From Arachnopeziza araneosa (lineage: Eukaryota; Ascomycota; Leotiomycetes; Helotiales; Arachnopezizaceae), in contig QYAI01000028.1 in assembly GCA_003988855.1 (NCBI GenBank), positions 62,001 to 126,000 on the forward strand: a stretch of 64,000 nt of DNA, read 5' to 3'. The notes under the pieces are model-generated. The model did no database searches. It saw only the letters and a list, made by a program, of their open reading frames with translations, and was not told the DNA's origin. Shown here in pieces: positions 11,651-22,422 of the stretch (its first letter is position 1; each line of letters starts with the position of its first letter). The position numbers and the translations under genes are program-made.

Positions 11651-12855
11651 ATGATGCCGTCATATCCTCTTCATAATTTGGCCATCGCGGTGATAGCTGG
11701 GACGCCGTTCCTCGCAGCTTTTGTGGTCGGGTTGAGGATATATGGCAAGCGATGGTCTCGCATAGCTCTAGGATGGGGTAGGTGGTAGCTTCTATCCGCA
11801 TATTGATAATGCTAATATGTCGTTCTATTTATACAGAGGATTACTTGATTGTCGTTGCTTCGGTTCGTTTAAACTATACTCTAGAAGACCAGAAGAATTT
11901 TCGGAGCTGAATATCTCTAGGTGCTTTCAATAGCACTGATATGGCCTTCAATTCTAAGTAAGATGCTTTACAGATTCAAATACGTAGTTCTGATCTTTGT
12001 AAGATGCCAACATGTGGCATATCGGAATCCATATCTGGAACGTGAACCAGGACCATCTTGAGCCTAATTTTAATGAGTATCACAAGGTAAAGAAATCAAA
12101 ATGGACCGCTTTGAGAAAGTGCTTGCTGATGAAATTCAAACTTCTACAGGTTATCCTAGCCTTCAACTTGATACATACGCCCGTTATACCACTTGTCAAA
12201 ACATCCATAATCGTCCTTCTCCTCAAAGTTGGATGGGTTCTCGGTACCTTTCGGAAAGCTCTTTTTGTGATTCTTGCGTTCAATATTATCGCGTGCATTG
12301 GACCTATGGTAACTCTGATATTTGCTTGCCCTCCACTGACCGGCAATACTACGGCACCAAGAGTATTCAATGGATTAAAGTGTTTGAATTCTCGGCAAGG
12401 CGAGATAGTTTATCTTTTTGTGGTTACGGTCAATATGTTTACAGACCTCTTGATTTGCCCTATTCCACCGCTCCTTATGTACAAACTGCCGAACGTCAGT
12501 TTCCGGGCACGTTTGACAGTCATTATCTCATTCGCGTTGGGCTTAGGGTAAGTCATCTGGGCGAAAAACCCACACTTCTTTGCACAGAATTCGTTGCTCA
12601 CATTCTCAACCTAGAGCAACTGCAATTGGAGCCATTCGATTCAAGAATTATTTCGAGACCATGCTTTATCATAGAGTATCTTCCGATTGGACTTATAGTA
12701 TAGCGTACTGTCTCAACCACGCTGAAAACAATGCCGCCATCATCCTTGCCTGTATGCCACCTCTTCGTACTTATATCCTGCGCTGGATATCACGCAACGA
12801 GAAAGATCTGGAATCGGAACCAAGGAGGGACCTGACGCCAGAAAAAAAATGGTGA
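11651..12855 (+). CDS. Fungal rhodopsin-domain (SAT4/PTH11-related) integral membrane protein
   Basis: Six exons assembled by phase: 11651-11777, 11837-11862, 11921-11957, 12004-12086, 12150-12547 and 12615-12855, giving 303 residues. Two of the exons are very small (26 and 37 nt). The product is a polytopic membrane protein. Helices include NLAIAVIAGTPFLAAFVVGL, DYLIVVASVLSIALIW, a long pair in exon 5 (VILAFNLI.., ALFVILAFNIIACIGP), and IVYLFVVTVNMFTDLLI. The C-terminal block with NHAENNAAIILACMPPLR matches the conserved end of this family (usually E-N-A-I-I-ASMP-LR). Such proteins sit in the plasma membrane; some relatives are receptor-like, but no ligand can be read here. The N-terminus is slightly short for the family, so an upstream exon is possible. 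Confidence 0.78.
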
Positions 12856-13374
12856 GCCTTTTGTGCTTCAATGGGTACCAGAACCAGGAGAGACTTCCTC
12901 AGCACAATAGCAAGAGTGAAGCTTGTAGGAAATCGTCATCGCCCAAGCCTTTGATTTGATGAGAGAACAATAGCTGAAGTAAAATTAATACCCGATCCTG
13001 AGAAATAATGGCCAGGTTGCACTGATGGGATCCGCCAATGATCAAGGTTCGAATTCTTGATGAGAGCAGGATTTGTGAGGAGGATCCAAGTCTGTTAGCT
13101 GCAGCCAGACAAATCGGGGCTGCATTCAGAACAAGGACGACGATGCCTTTGTTCGAGCCGCAAACGGGGGAATGCAAGCCTGCAACAAATATCTCGAGAT
13201 CATAATGAAATATATAAACTCTCCTCATATCGGACCAAATCTTTTTTCCACCTTGATTTTTAGGATTTATTCATCAGCCAAGGAAAAAATACCGGCGAAG
13301 AGGAACGGCATTCGATCGTAGCGTAAGACGAGTAGTAACACGCCACATTCCACATCAAATCCCTCAACCACAAC
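12856..13374. other. Intergenic, no supported gene
   Basis: No domain-bearing frame. A stem with a TTCGAAT loop near 13045-13061 resembles a tRNA T-arm, but no matching acceptor or D-arm is visible. The last 60 bases are the probable leader of the next gene. Confidence 0.5.
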
Positions 13375-13920
13375 ATGTTTCGTCGTGAACCCATCGGCCG
13401 CCGAGACGGACACCCCATACTAGCCGCAGCACTCATCTCCCGGCACGTCGTCGCAAAGAACAACCAGAAGCAGGCGGATGCGCAAGCACAAGCCGAAGCA
13501 GACGCTGCAGCCAAGAAGAAAGAAGGAGAAGAGAGAGACCAGAAGACGAAAGAAGCCATCGATGAGGCGTTAGAGAAAGAAAGGAGACAGAGAAACATGG
13601 AGCTTAACGGAGCGGGAGCGTATCCTTGGGGCAGCACGGCTGTCCATGGACAGGAGGGCAACGGAGATGGAGGTAGGGAGACGGTCGGGACTGGAACTGC
13701 CACACAAAGGGTCTTCAGACAAGGCGTTCCTATGCGGCCCGTAAGCCTGCCTGATGAACGACGCGGAGAGGGAGCGGAAGAGGGTTTGCCAAGATATGAC
13801 AGCGGTTCTACCGGAAATCAGTCCACCGAAGCGGACGGGAGAAGATTCTGCGAGGAGTGTGGGAACGTGTGCAAAGCCCAGGCGAAGTTCTGCAGCAAGT
13901 GTGGAAAGAAAATCCAGTAA
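13375..13920 (+). CDS. Small zinc-ribbon protein of unknown function
   Basis: Single-exon frame of 181 residues starting at an ATG. Residues about 28-80 are strongly charged and Ala/Glu/Lys-rich and likely form a long helix or coiled coil. The middle is Gly-rich and probably disordered. The C-terminus has a compact four-cysteine zinc ribbon: CEEC, then 10 residues, then CSKC, ending in GKKIQ. Similar C-terminal ribbons occur in many proteins and do not fix a function. The reverse strand is also open here, but the cysteine pattern supports this strand. I do not recognise the protein beyond the ribbon. Confidence 0.65.
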   Translation: MFRREPIGRRDGHPILAAALISRHVVAKNNQKQADAQAQAEADAAAKKKEGEERDQKTKEAIDEALEKERRQRNMELNGAGAYPWGSTAVHGQEGNGDGGRETVGTGTATQRVFRQGVPMRPVSLPDERRGEGAEEGLPRYDSGSTGNQSTEADGRRFCEECGNVCKAQAKFCSKCGKKIQ

Positions 13921-14526
13921 GCTAGAAAAGAGGGTCGAATCAGGGTGTTTTTCTTTTCCGAAAACTCTTTCGTGGATTTTTGGTCGGGAAATGTGTAGAA
14001 TCCCAATAGAATTTAATACATCGTTGCAACTCTTTGATGAATAACTATGAAAAAGGTTGTGGTCTTTTAGTGCAAGCTTTTCATCACAGTCTATGGGTGG
14101 CACAGCCGGTTACCCGGGACAGTTGGTGAGGGAGTGTCTATGCTGTAGGGAGGAGAATACAGTGACTGGCAAGGTAAATATAATGTAAATTTATAACAGG
14201 TGATAAATTTTTAGTAGAGACAAAAACGTAGTTTGAACTTAAAACTGCTAAATCAGAGACTAAGTTTAAGTGATGACGGAAGGAAGAACCGTTAGTCAAC
14301 TTAAGTCAAGTGTTAAGAAGTACTAAATTAAAAAGACTGAAACTATAAATGGTTAGTGACCCACCTCAAATACTACTATATTATTATAAATAAAAGCACA
14401 GAAGTCTTGTTTTTAGAATATCTTCTCGAACACTCTTTTATCTAATAAATATACCCCCTTCCCTCGACACAGGGAAAGACAAACGAAACACACAGTTAAT
14501 TCACGTGACCAAATTAAGACGCAAAA
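13921..14526. other. AT-rich intergenic stretch
   Basis: The sequence shifts to AT-rich after the zinc-ribbon gene, with many TAAAT-type words at 14190-14400. No coding frame is supported. A CACGTGAC box lies near 14503, close to the start of the small membrane ORF. Confidence 0.5.
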
Positions 14527-14735
14527 ATGCCAACAACCAGAATCTACATTTGCAGGACTCTCTGGACTCTGGGCGCTTTAGTCCACTTCATATTATTAAC
14601 TCAGCAAGCACTCAATCGAAACCTACCACCTCTCATGTACGTGATTCTCGCCTACCTATCTATATTGGTCCTTACTTGTATCCTTATTTCGCGTTTTGCA
14701 GTTGCTTGAAAATTTGGTTTGAGAGACTTGATTGA
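14527..14735 (+). CDS. Possible small membrane protein with two splice outcomes
   Basis: The ATG at 14527 opens a short frame with a hydrophobic segment (LWTLGALVHFILL). Unspliced, it ends at 14709 after 60 residues and has a second hydrophobic segment. A good donor (GTACGT at 14637) and acceptor (TTTTGCAG ending 14701) define a 65-nt intron. Splicing gives a 47-residue form with one membrane helix and a short charged tail ending at 14735. I do not recognise the family. It could be a mini-protein of an organelle membrane or a non-coding transcript. Confidence 0.35.
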
Positions 14736-15027
14736 TGCCATGAAATTCGTACAAGCGCCTGTAGCTTGTTGTGTAGAGAAAGTCCATTGCCGCAGTGCAA
14801 TGTGGACAATGGCTTAATCGGAAAGCAACATAAATATTCCGGTTGCCCCTTTCCACTGAAAGCGCGCTAGTGTGTGCTAATGCAAGCACTCTAACGCGTC
14901 TTCTTCGCGTTGTGAAGTCGCGACGCGTTTTGGCAGCCCGACCTCATCAATCTTTTCGAAATCCCCCCCCTCTGTCAACCCTCGACTTTCAACACCACCA
15001 CCAACAACAATTCATAACACCATAAAA

Positions 15028-18000
15028 ATGTCGTCTCCTGGCCATCGCAGGCAGCGAAGTTCTCAAAGTGCCACTCCACGACGAGCACCACGCTCTTCAC
15101 AACCGCTGGCCTCTAGTCCCCCTGATCCTGCTGCTGCACAGTTGCACAGCGAGGCCGCATCTTCGCAAGACAATGGGACTCCTCGTCGCTCTAATATTCC
15201 AATGTCTTCATCACCATTGAACTATCGCTCATCGCCAGCAGATATTGCAAGAGCTAACAGAGAGCGTGATGTCAGTTCGCCGCTGCGCCAAATGACCAAT
15301 ACCCAGACAACGCACGACGGCGACCGTGAAACTACTCCACGCGCCGCTACAACTGGATTGATCGGAGGTAAGATTTATATCACGTATCTTGGTTACTTGC
15401 ATGATCTAATTCTTTCCAGAATCCTCCCCTATTCGATACGCATCAAGTTCAAGCCCTGGCCTAGCTTCCCGCCAGCAATCTATCCAACCTGACCTCAGAA
15501 GTGAAAGTAGCGGTTTATTTTTGCGTTCCTCAAGACCCGTTGGCCCTGGATCTGCGCTCAATGTGTCAAGACGTGGCGATATCAACTCGGACAATATAAA
15601 CACTCCTCGGGCCCGACGACGCATATTTATGGATGAAACTGGACGAGTCGTACGAGATATTCCAGCTGAAGCTTCAGAAGCACCAACTTTCTCTAATATG
15701 GACCCGACGACCTCCGATGCTCAAGCAATGGGTGGCAACTCTACAATGTGTATTTGGGGAACTAATGTTTCTATCAATGATACTCTCTCTACATTCAAAT
15801 CATTCCTCCGAGGATTCACAAAGAAATATCGCATGTGGGCTGATGGCATTCCCGAAGAAGATACAAGAGACGATCCAGATTCCGAGACAAAAGAGTATCT
15901 CGAGATGATGAAGAACATGATGGACCTCGGAGTCACAAGTCTTAATCTGGATTTTCGCAATCTCAAAGCATACCCTCCAGCAAAGAAGCTCTGGCAACAA
16001 GCGCAAGATTACCCTCAAGATATTGTCACATTGATGGATCAAGGAATCAAAGATGTCATGTACGAATTGGCAGAGGAAAAGATGGCGCGACAAAGACAAT
16101 CACAGAGTTCTAATGGTCAACCTTCTCAACGAAGTCGAATCTTGAGCTCTGAACCCCCAGTTCCAAGTTCAGATCGCAGCGAGCCAGACGCACCCACACC
16201 AAGAGCGGAAGAACCTAACGAGATTGACTGGTGTCAAGAAGTTCAGAAACGATCCTATCGAGTTCGACCTTTCGGGCTCGATGAAACTATTAACATGCGT
16301 GATCTCAATCCTTCAGGTATGATTCTTCCACTCTATTGATATTTCCTCGACTAACTTCCGTAGATGTGGACAAGATTGTCGCCATCAAAGGACTTGTGAT
16401 CCGTACCACCCCTATAATCCCCGACATGAAAGATGCTTTCTTCCGTTGTCAAGTCTGTAATCATACAGTCAAAGTCGATATTGATCGTGGCAAGATTGCC
16501 GAGCCCACAAAATGCCCTCGTCCAATCTGCGATACTCCAAATTCCATGCAAATTGTCCATAACCGCTCAGGGTTCATGGATAAACAAGTTATCAAGCTCC
16601 AAGAGACTCCAGATTCCGTCCCGCCTGGTCAAACACCACACTCAGTTTCTATGTGTGCATATGATGAATTGGTAGACCTGTGCAAGGCAGGTGATCGGGT
16701 CGAGATTACAGGTATATTCAAAGCCAGCCCTGTTCGAGTAAATCCACGACAACGCACACTCAAAAGTATTTATAAAACTTATATCGATGTCCTTCACATT
16801 CAAAAAGTCGACAAGAAACGCATGGGAATCGATGTGTCAACCGTCGACCAGGAGATATTTGAAGGACTCACAGATAATATTGAAGAGACTCGCAAAGTCA
16901 GCGAGGAAGAAGAGGAAAAGATCAAAGCTACTGCTACCCGTTCTGATATTTACGATCTTCTGTCACGCTCTCTTGCACCAAGTATCTTCGAAATGGACGA
17001 TGTCAAGAAAGGCATCTTATTACAGTTATTTGGAGGTACTAACAAATCCTTCGAGAAAGGAGGCAGCCCTAAATATCGTGGCGATATCAACATTCTGCTC
17101 TGCGGTGATCCATCGACCTCCAAATCACAGCTTTTAAAATATGTACACCGAATTGCACCTCGTGGGGTCTACACCAGTGGCAAAGGCTCCTCCGCCGTAG
17201 GTCTTACAGCATACGTAACACGCGACCCAGAAACTCGACAGCTCGTACTCGAATCTGGTGCTCTGGTTCTATCTGATGGCGGTGTTTGCTGTATCGACGA
17301 GTTTGATAAGATGTCCGATGCTACACGTTCAGTTCTACACGAAGTCATGGAACAGCAAACAGTTTCTATTGCCAAGGCGGGAATCATCACGACATTGAAT
17401 GCTCGAACTTCTATTCTTGCTTCTGCAAATCCTATCGGCAGTAAATACAACCCGAATTTGCCCGTTCCTCAAAATATTGACCTTCCACCTACACTTCTTT
17501 CTCGATTTGATCTTGTATATCTGATCTTGGATCGCATCGACGAGACCAACGACAGACGACTTGCTAGGCATTTACTTGGTATGTACCTAGACGACAAACC
17601 ACAGAGCGCATCGGGCGGCGGAGAGATTTTAGTAAGTTTTTATCAATTTATTCTTTGAAAGTGCTAACAGTTTCAGCCAATCGAGTTCCTCACTTCTTAC
17701 ATTTCGTACGCTCGCGCCAAATGTCAACCAAGAATTAGCCCTGAGGCCTCTGAAGAGCTGGTCAATTCCTATGTTGAGATGCGTAAACTAGGCGAAGATG
17801 TGCGTGCTGCTGAACGTCGTATCACGGCTACTACACGTCAACTTGAATCCATGATCCGCCTCTCGGAAGCTCATGCCAAGATGCGTCTCTCAGAAGTAGT
17901 TACACGCGATGATGTCAAGGAAGCAGTCCGGTTGATCAAATCTGCGCTTAAACAAGCAGCAACCGATGCCAGAACCGGTCTCATTGATATGTCTCTGCTT

Positions 18001-18261
18001 ACAGAAGGTACCTCGGCAAGTGAGCGAAGACGTAAACTGGATCTCAAAAATGCGGTTCTGGGTTTGCTAGATGAGATGACCAGACAGGGACAAGCTGCTA
18101 GATACAGCGAAGTGGTGAAGAAGATGGGAGAACAGAGCAGTGTTCAAGTTGAGGGGCAAGAATTTGCAGAGGTTGTAAGAATACTTGAACAAGAAGGACA
18201 GATTATGGTTGTGGGAGAAGGTGCGAGAAGAGCTATTAGAAGGGTTACAGGTGTTGCTTGA
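15028..18261 (+). CDS. MCM4: DNA replication licensing factor MCM4
   Basis: Four exons, 15028-15367, 15420-16316, 16364-17631 and 17677-18261, sum to 1030 codons in frame. MCM4 is a subunit of the MCM2-7 hexamer, the replicative helicase loaded at origins in G1. The N-terminal 150 or so residues are Ser/Pro-rich with many SP/SQ sites, as expected for the kinase-targeted MCM4 tail. A C4 zinc finger (CQVC .. CPRPIC) is near residues 440-470. The AAA core shows Walker A GDPSTSKSQ near 659, Walker B CCIDEFDKM near 720, and the arginine finger LLSRFD near 790. The C-terminal winged-helix region lies in exon 4. Length and order are normal for ascomycete MCM4, so the call is firm. Confidence 0.97.
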
Positions 18262-18809
18262 GGGAACCACGGTTCAGACTTTGTTTTGACTTGTGTATGG
18301 ATTATGAACTGGCATGGGACGCATGGTAATGAAGGACAAGAGCACTGTAGAGCTTTGAGACAGGCAGCTTTATGATCATAAGCACAAATTGTGTAGATTA
18401 CTTGGACTGCTCCAGAGAAAAAAGTATCACAGAGTGAAATGAGGATTTAAACAAAATACTCCCCTGAATGAATAGCTAGATTAAAGATTGTTCTTCAAAG
18501 ATAAAGATTGGGTGGAGTAGAAGAAAAATTAGATTTTTCTATTCCTGAAGTATATCTTGATATGAGGTATCTTATGTAAAAATATATCTTGGTAACGAAA
18601 TAAGGTTCAATATGAGGATTCAATGTCAGTGGGACCTCCCACCACAGCAGTTTACTTGGATTGTTGTCGTGAATAGGATTCTTGAAGCTACAGTCGAGCT
18701 TAGCCCTTTGGTGGGGTTACATTTCAGCCTCACATCCAAGGCCTTAAGAGACCGCATCGATATACATTTCCACAAGCCACAGCACACACAGTTTAAAGCA
18801 ACTTCCACA
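18262..18809. other. Intergenic, MCM4 3' end and coatomer zeta promoter
   Basis: About 550 bases, AT-rich near 18420-18600. No coding frame is supported. The 18750-18809 part is the likely 5' leader of the coatomer zeta gene. Confidence 0.5.
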
Positions 18810-19666
18810 ATGGCGCCCTCTATGTCCCTCGTCAGCATCAATGCGATCATTATTCTCTCTGCCGACGACGGCTCTAGAGTGTTTGCGAAGTACTATAATG
18901 CGCCACACCATACCGCGGGGGCTTCTGCTGCTTGTATGTTCCCCAGAGTTATATGGTTTCCATTTATTCACTGAGGGATTGTGAAGGGGATTGGAGAGTG
19001 ACTGAGGTTGACTTTGCTGGCTTATATTGTGTAAAGCTACCTCGAGTCCTCCCATCCTCCATCTTCTCCTCTCCTGCCTCATCCCTCTCCCTCCTTCTGA
19101 GCCTCCAGCTAACAACCCACCCCAGCAGCACCGTACCCCGACGTAAAATCCCAAAAGACCTTTGAGAAAGGGCTCCTCGAGAAGACCGCCAAGCAGACCG
19201 CCGACATCATCCTGTACGACAACCGCATCGTCCTCTACAAGAGCGAGAGCGACGTGATGATGTACGTCGTCGGCGGGGTGGACGAGAACGAGATTATGCT
19301 GTACAATGTCATCCTCGCCATGCGGGACGCGCTGCATTTGTTATTCAAGTATGTGTTCCTTGCCTTCTGTTTCTCTCTCTCTCTCTCTTGCCAAAAAGTA
19401 GGCGTTGATGGTTGGGGCACAGGGCTTCTGTAGACAAACGCACCATCATCGAAAACTACGACCTCGTGTCCCTCGCCATCGATGAGATTGTCGACGACGG
19501 CATCATCCTCGAAACCGACCCGTCGATTATCGTACAGAGGGTTAGCAAGGCCCCCACTCAAGATGCGACCCAGTTGAGGCAGATTGATCTCTCTGAGCAG
19601 GGCATGAATAATCTGGCCCAGTTTGGGAAGGCCAAATTGGGGGATTGGTTGAGGCAGGGTTTGTGA
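18810..19666 (+). CDS. RET3: Coatomer subunit zeta (COPI)
   Basis: Three exons, 18810-18933, 19126-19348 and 19423-19666, give 196 residues, normal for zeta-COP. The protein is the small adaptin-like subunit of the F-subcomplex of COPI coats on Golgi-derived vesicles. The longin-type fold is recognisable: MSLVSINAIIILSADDGSRVFAKYY at the start, then VDENEIMLYNVILAMRDAL, then VSLAIDEIVDDGIILETDP. Intron 1 is 192 nt, long for this window, and ends in a tandem acceptor (CAGCAG), so splicing at 19125 or 19128 would include or omit one Ala. Intron 2 (19349-19422) contains a CT repeat. Confidence 0.93.
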
Positions 19667-19901
19667 GTTGGATGGTTGGAGAGTTTTGGTGGATTTATAG
19701 CTATGAGGAAGTGTTGCTGTTGGGAGGAAAAGTGATACGCGGAAGGGAAAATCTTAGGTGTAGACATGGAGTGGAGTTCAGGTCTGGTCACTACTGCATA
19801 TAATGCACGGCATGGAATGGAATGGAGAATTCTAGATTTTGATATGATGGAGTGGTTATCCAAGCAAGGACACTATTTCTGCGCGAAGATATCATGGATA
19901 A

Positions 19902-21428
19902 CTACTCCTCGATAACGCTAGCCGCCTTCCTCAACCGGTTCATAACAGCAGCAGCAATATCTCCCTCATCGTCAATTCCCTCGACATAGATGACATCTAC
20001 TCCTCTCTGATCCAATTCTCTCAGTGCAGAAAATAAGCCGTGAGCAATATCCTTCGTCTCACGTCCAAGACTAATCTCAATCATATCCGCAATGAGTTCT
20101 GGCTCTCCGTCAAAAGAATGTAACAGTTCCTTGAACTTGCCCTGCCAGAGTTGGCCCGTTCTTAATTGAAAGCTGTCATGTGTCTCGCCTTCAACTCCCA
20201 GCACCCTCGTGCCGTATTCACCACCTGTTTGCTCACCGACCCATTCTACTGTGTTGGAATCGGATAGATTCCATTTGACAGTGTCAAATCCAGCCCAGTT
20301 GAACCAATACTTGGTGTTGACAATTCCAATCTTGACTGGGAAATTAAGCTCCTCGTAGCCTAAATGTGCCAAACGTTTCTTTTTCGCTTCGAGGATGGGC
20401 CAAATCTCAATGGGAATACCATGAATATTTTCCCGGAGTGTTGGATTCTTTCGCTTAGAAGCTGCTTCGTAGAGAACGACCTTGGCTTTCGGACTGTAGT
20501 GTTTGTATTTCATCCCTGGTGCACGAGGAGCATGTGATCCGATCTCGCTCTGATCTTTGTAGCCTTTTACCACGCCTTCCCAACCTAAACATTGCCGGAT
20601 GGCGTCAATGCTTATCCCACCAGGACGGAGTACCACAGGTGGGTCACAGAGACCATCAACAACAGTGCTCTCAACGCCTACTTTGCATGACCCACCGTCG
20701 ACAATAAGCTCAATCTTGCCATTCAAGTCGTGAAGGACATGAGCGGCAGTGGTAGGAGATGGCTTAGTTGATGCGTTTGCTGAGGGAGCAGCGAGAGGAA
20801 CACCAGCAAGGTGGATGAGGGATAGTGCAAGTGGTGAGTCAGGCATGCGTGCTCCAAAGGTGGGTAGACCAGCTGTAACTTCAGGTGCGAGTTTGCTTGG
20901 TGTTGGGTTTGGAAGAAGAATTGTCAAAGGGCCGGGCCAAAATCGTTCGATTAGTGGTTTGTAAATTTCTGGAATTGGATCCACAGTCAAGGTGGCTGAC
21001 TTGTCGGCTTCAGAAATGAGTCCTCGAAGCATTGTCAAATCGCAGACATGTATAATGAGTGGATTATCAGATGGTCTTCCCTTCGCTTTGTAGATTCCTT
21101 TGACTGCATCACTTCTCGTTGCATCCGCACCCAGTCCATAGACTGTCTCGGTAGGAAAACCAACCGGTATGCTGCTCTCGCGGAGATGCTTAGCGGCGTC
21201 TTCCAAAGCATCCAGGGTTGCAGATCCAGAAGGGAGTTGCCACTTTTCCAGAGTCTGCCTATTCTCAAATTGACCCAGGTCATCTGTATCCACTTGTACA
21301 ACTTTCGTCTCCATGGTTGCGGTATTGCTAAGTGTACTTTGAGGCTCGTTTGTCGGGGATGTACTGAGGATGGGCTTCTCATACTGAGGTTCGGAGCTCT
21401 TCGCCTCTGTGCTCTGAATTCCCCCCAT
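19902..21428 (-). CDS. SUA5: Threonylcarbamoyl-AMP synthase Sua5
   Basis: The frame ends at 19902; the first in-frame ATG is at 21428, giving 508 residues. The frame stays open further upstream without an ATG, so an extra 5' exon is possible, and a second ATG (start METKVVQV) is about 37 residues downstream. Sua5 makes threonylcarbamoyl-AMP from Thr, bicarbonate and ATP, the first step of t6A37 tRNA modification. The YrdC domain is clear: GFPTETVYGLGADA, KAKGRPSDNPLIIHV, and VESTVVDG. A linker with APGMKYKHYSPKAKV leads to the C-terminal Sua5 domain, as in two-domain archaeal and eukaryotic members. The alternative starts may direct cytosolic and mitochondrial forms; that is inference. Confidence 0.93.
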   Translation of the reverse strand: MGGIQSTEAKSSEPQYEKPILSTSPTNEPQSTLSNTATMETKVVQVDTDDLGQFENRQTLEKWQLPSGSATLDALEDAAKHLRESSIPVGFPTETVYGLGADATRSDAVKGIYKAKGRPSDNPLIIHVCDLTMLRGLISEADKSATLTVDPIPEIYKPLIERFWPGPLTILLPNPTPSKLAPEVTAGLPTFGARMPDSPLALSLIHLAGVPLAAPSANASTKPSPTTAAHVLHDLNGKIELIVDGGSCKVGVESTVVDGLCDPPVVLRPGGISIDAIRQCLGWEGVVKGYKDQSEIGSHAPRAPGMKYKHYSPKAKVVLYEAASKRKNPTLRENIHGIPIEIWPILEAKKKRLAHLGYEELNFPVKIGIVNTKYWFNWAGFDTVKWNLSDSNTVEWVGEQTGGEYGTRVLGVEGETHDSFQLRTGQLWQGKFKELLHSFDGEPELIADMIEISLGRETKDIAHGLFSALRELDQRGVDVIYVEGIDDEGDIAAAVMNRLRKAASVIEE

Positions 21429-22422
21429 ACTGAATACGAAGTCAGGAAGTCGGGGTGGCTTCTTAGGCAATAGAAGTTCCGCAACCTTTCGTCTCAGTAT
21501 GTAAGCCAGGGTGAAAGAGATTCCTCAACGCCGTATCCTGCGACTTCTGCGTTTGAAAGAACCTGAAAATAGTATCCAAGACGTGCCACTCATTCTCTTG
21601 TGTGCTTATTTACTGTGATTTGGAGTTCGGAGACATTTGTAAGGGAGTACGGTGGTTGATGTGTTCTGTATTATGACTCAAGAAATATTTTGTTGCTGCA
21701 GACGAGGCTGAGTGGCTCATTTAGCGCAAGGCTATCGCTTGGTTGTGGTATCACATGATCTCGCTTATCGTGTTTTGGTTCTGAGACAGGGAGTGGAAGG
21801 TCAAAATACCATTGTAGCTTTTCAGCGATTGGAATATGTTGGAGATTCAGAACTTACTCATTGATTTTATGCTACCAAAATAAATGCCAGCTACTTAGAC
21901 ACTGACCAATTGGAATGTACTCAAAAGGAATTGTACAAGTCTTTTACACCCGAGCAATATTATTATCTCTTGCATTGGCCGATGTTGAATTAAATACAGT
22001 ACCTTGATGGCTATCAAACAATCTTCATGCGATTCACATTGTCCGTTCTTTAATTCTGTGCCGTAAAAAAAAAGTTGGAAATAATAATTTTCAAGACTAA
22101 TTCGACTACTACAAGATAATCTTTTCTATTCAGCTATCTTTTCTGACTTGAGTATCTTTCAGTTTGTTGACTCTTTCGTCTTGATCAATTTTCATCTGAA
22201 TTACCTCTCACTTTGTCTCTCTGCCGTCTCTCTGTTTGTTATGTCCATCTTTCTGCTTCATACTTACTTGCTTGTATTGAGTGAGTTGCCTCGTTCTTTT
22301 GCTTTAAGTTGAGTGACGGCACGTTGGTGCAGCTGACTTATGCGTAAATACACTGCAATTGAGGGGCAAATGAAAGATAAATCTATTCTAAGATAATCTA
22401 CGAGGGTCTACAAAACCTCCAT
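21429..22422. other. Intergenic, no supported gene
   Basis: About 1 kb, AT-rich with CT-rich tracts near 22190-22260. It should contain the Sua5 promoter and 5' leader at its low end and the 3' end of the AAA gene transcript at its high end. No coding frame beyond the Sua5 upstream extension is supported. Confidence 0.5.

Noticed and set aside
13260..14103. Long minus-strand frames opposite the zinc-ribbon gene
   Set aside because: They are mirror frames of the GC-rich coding strand; the four-Cys ribbon supports the plus strand.
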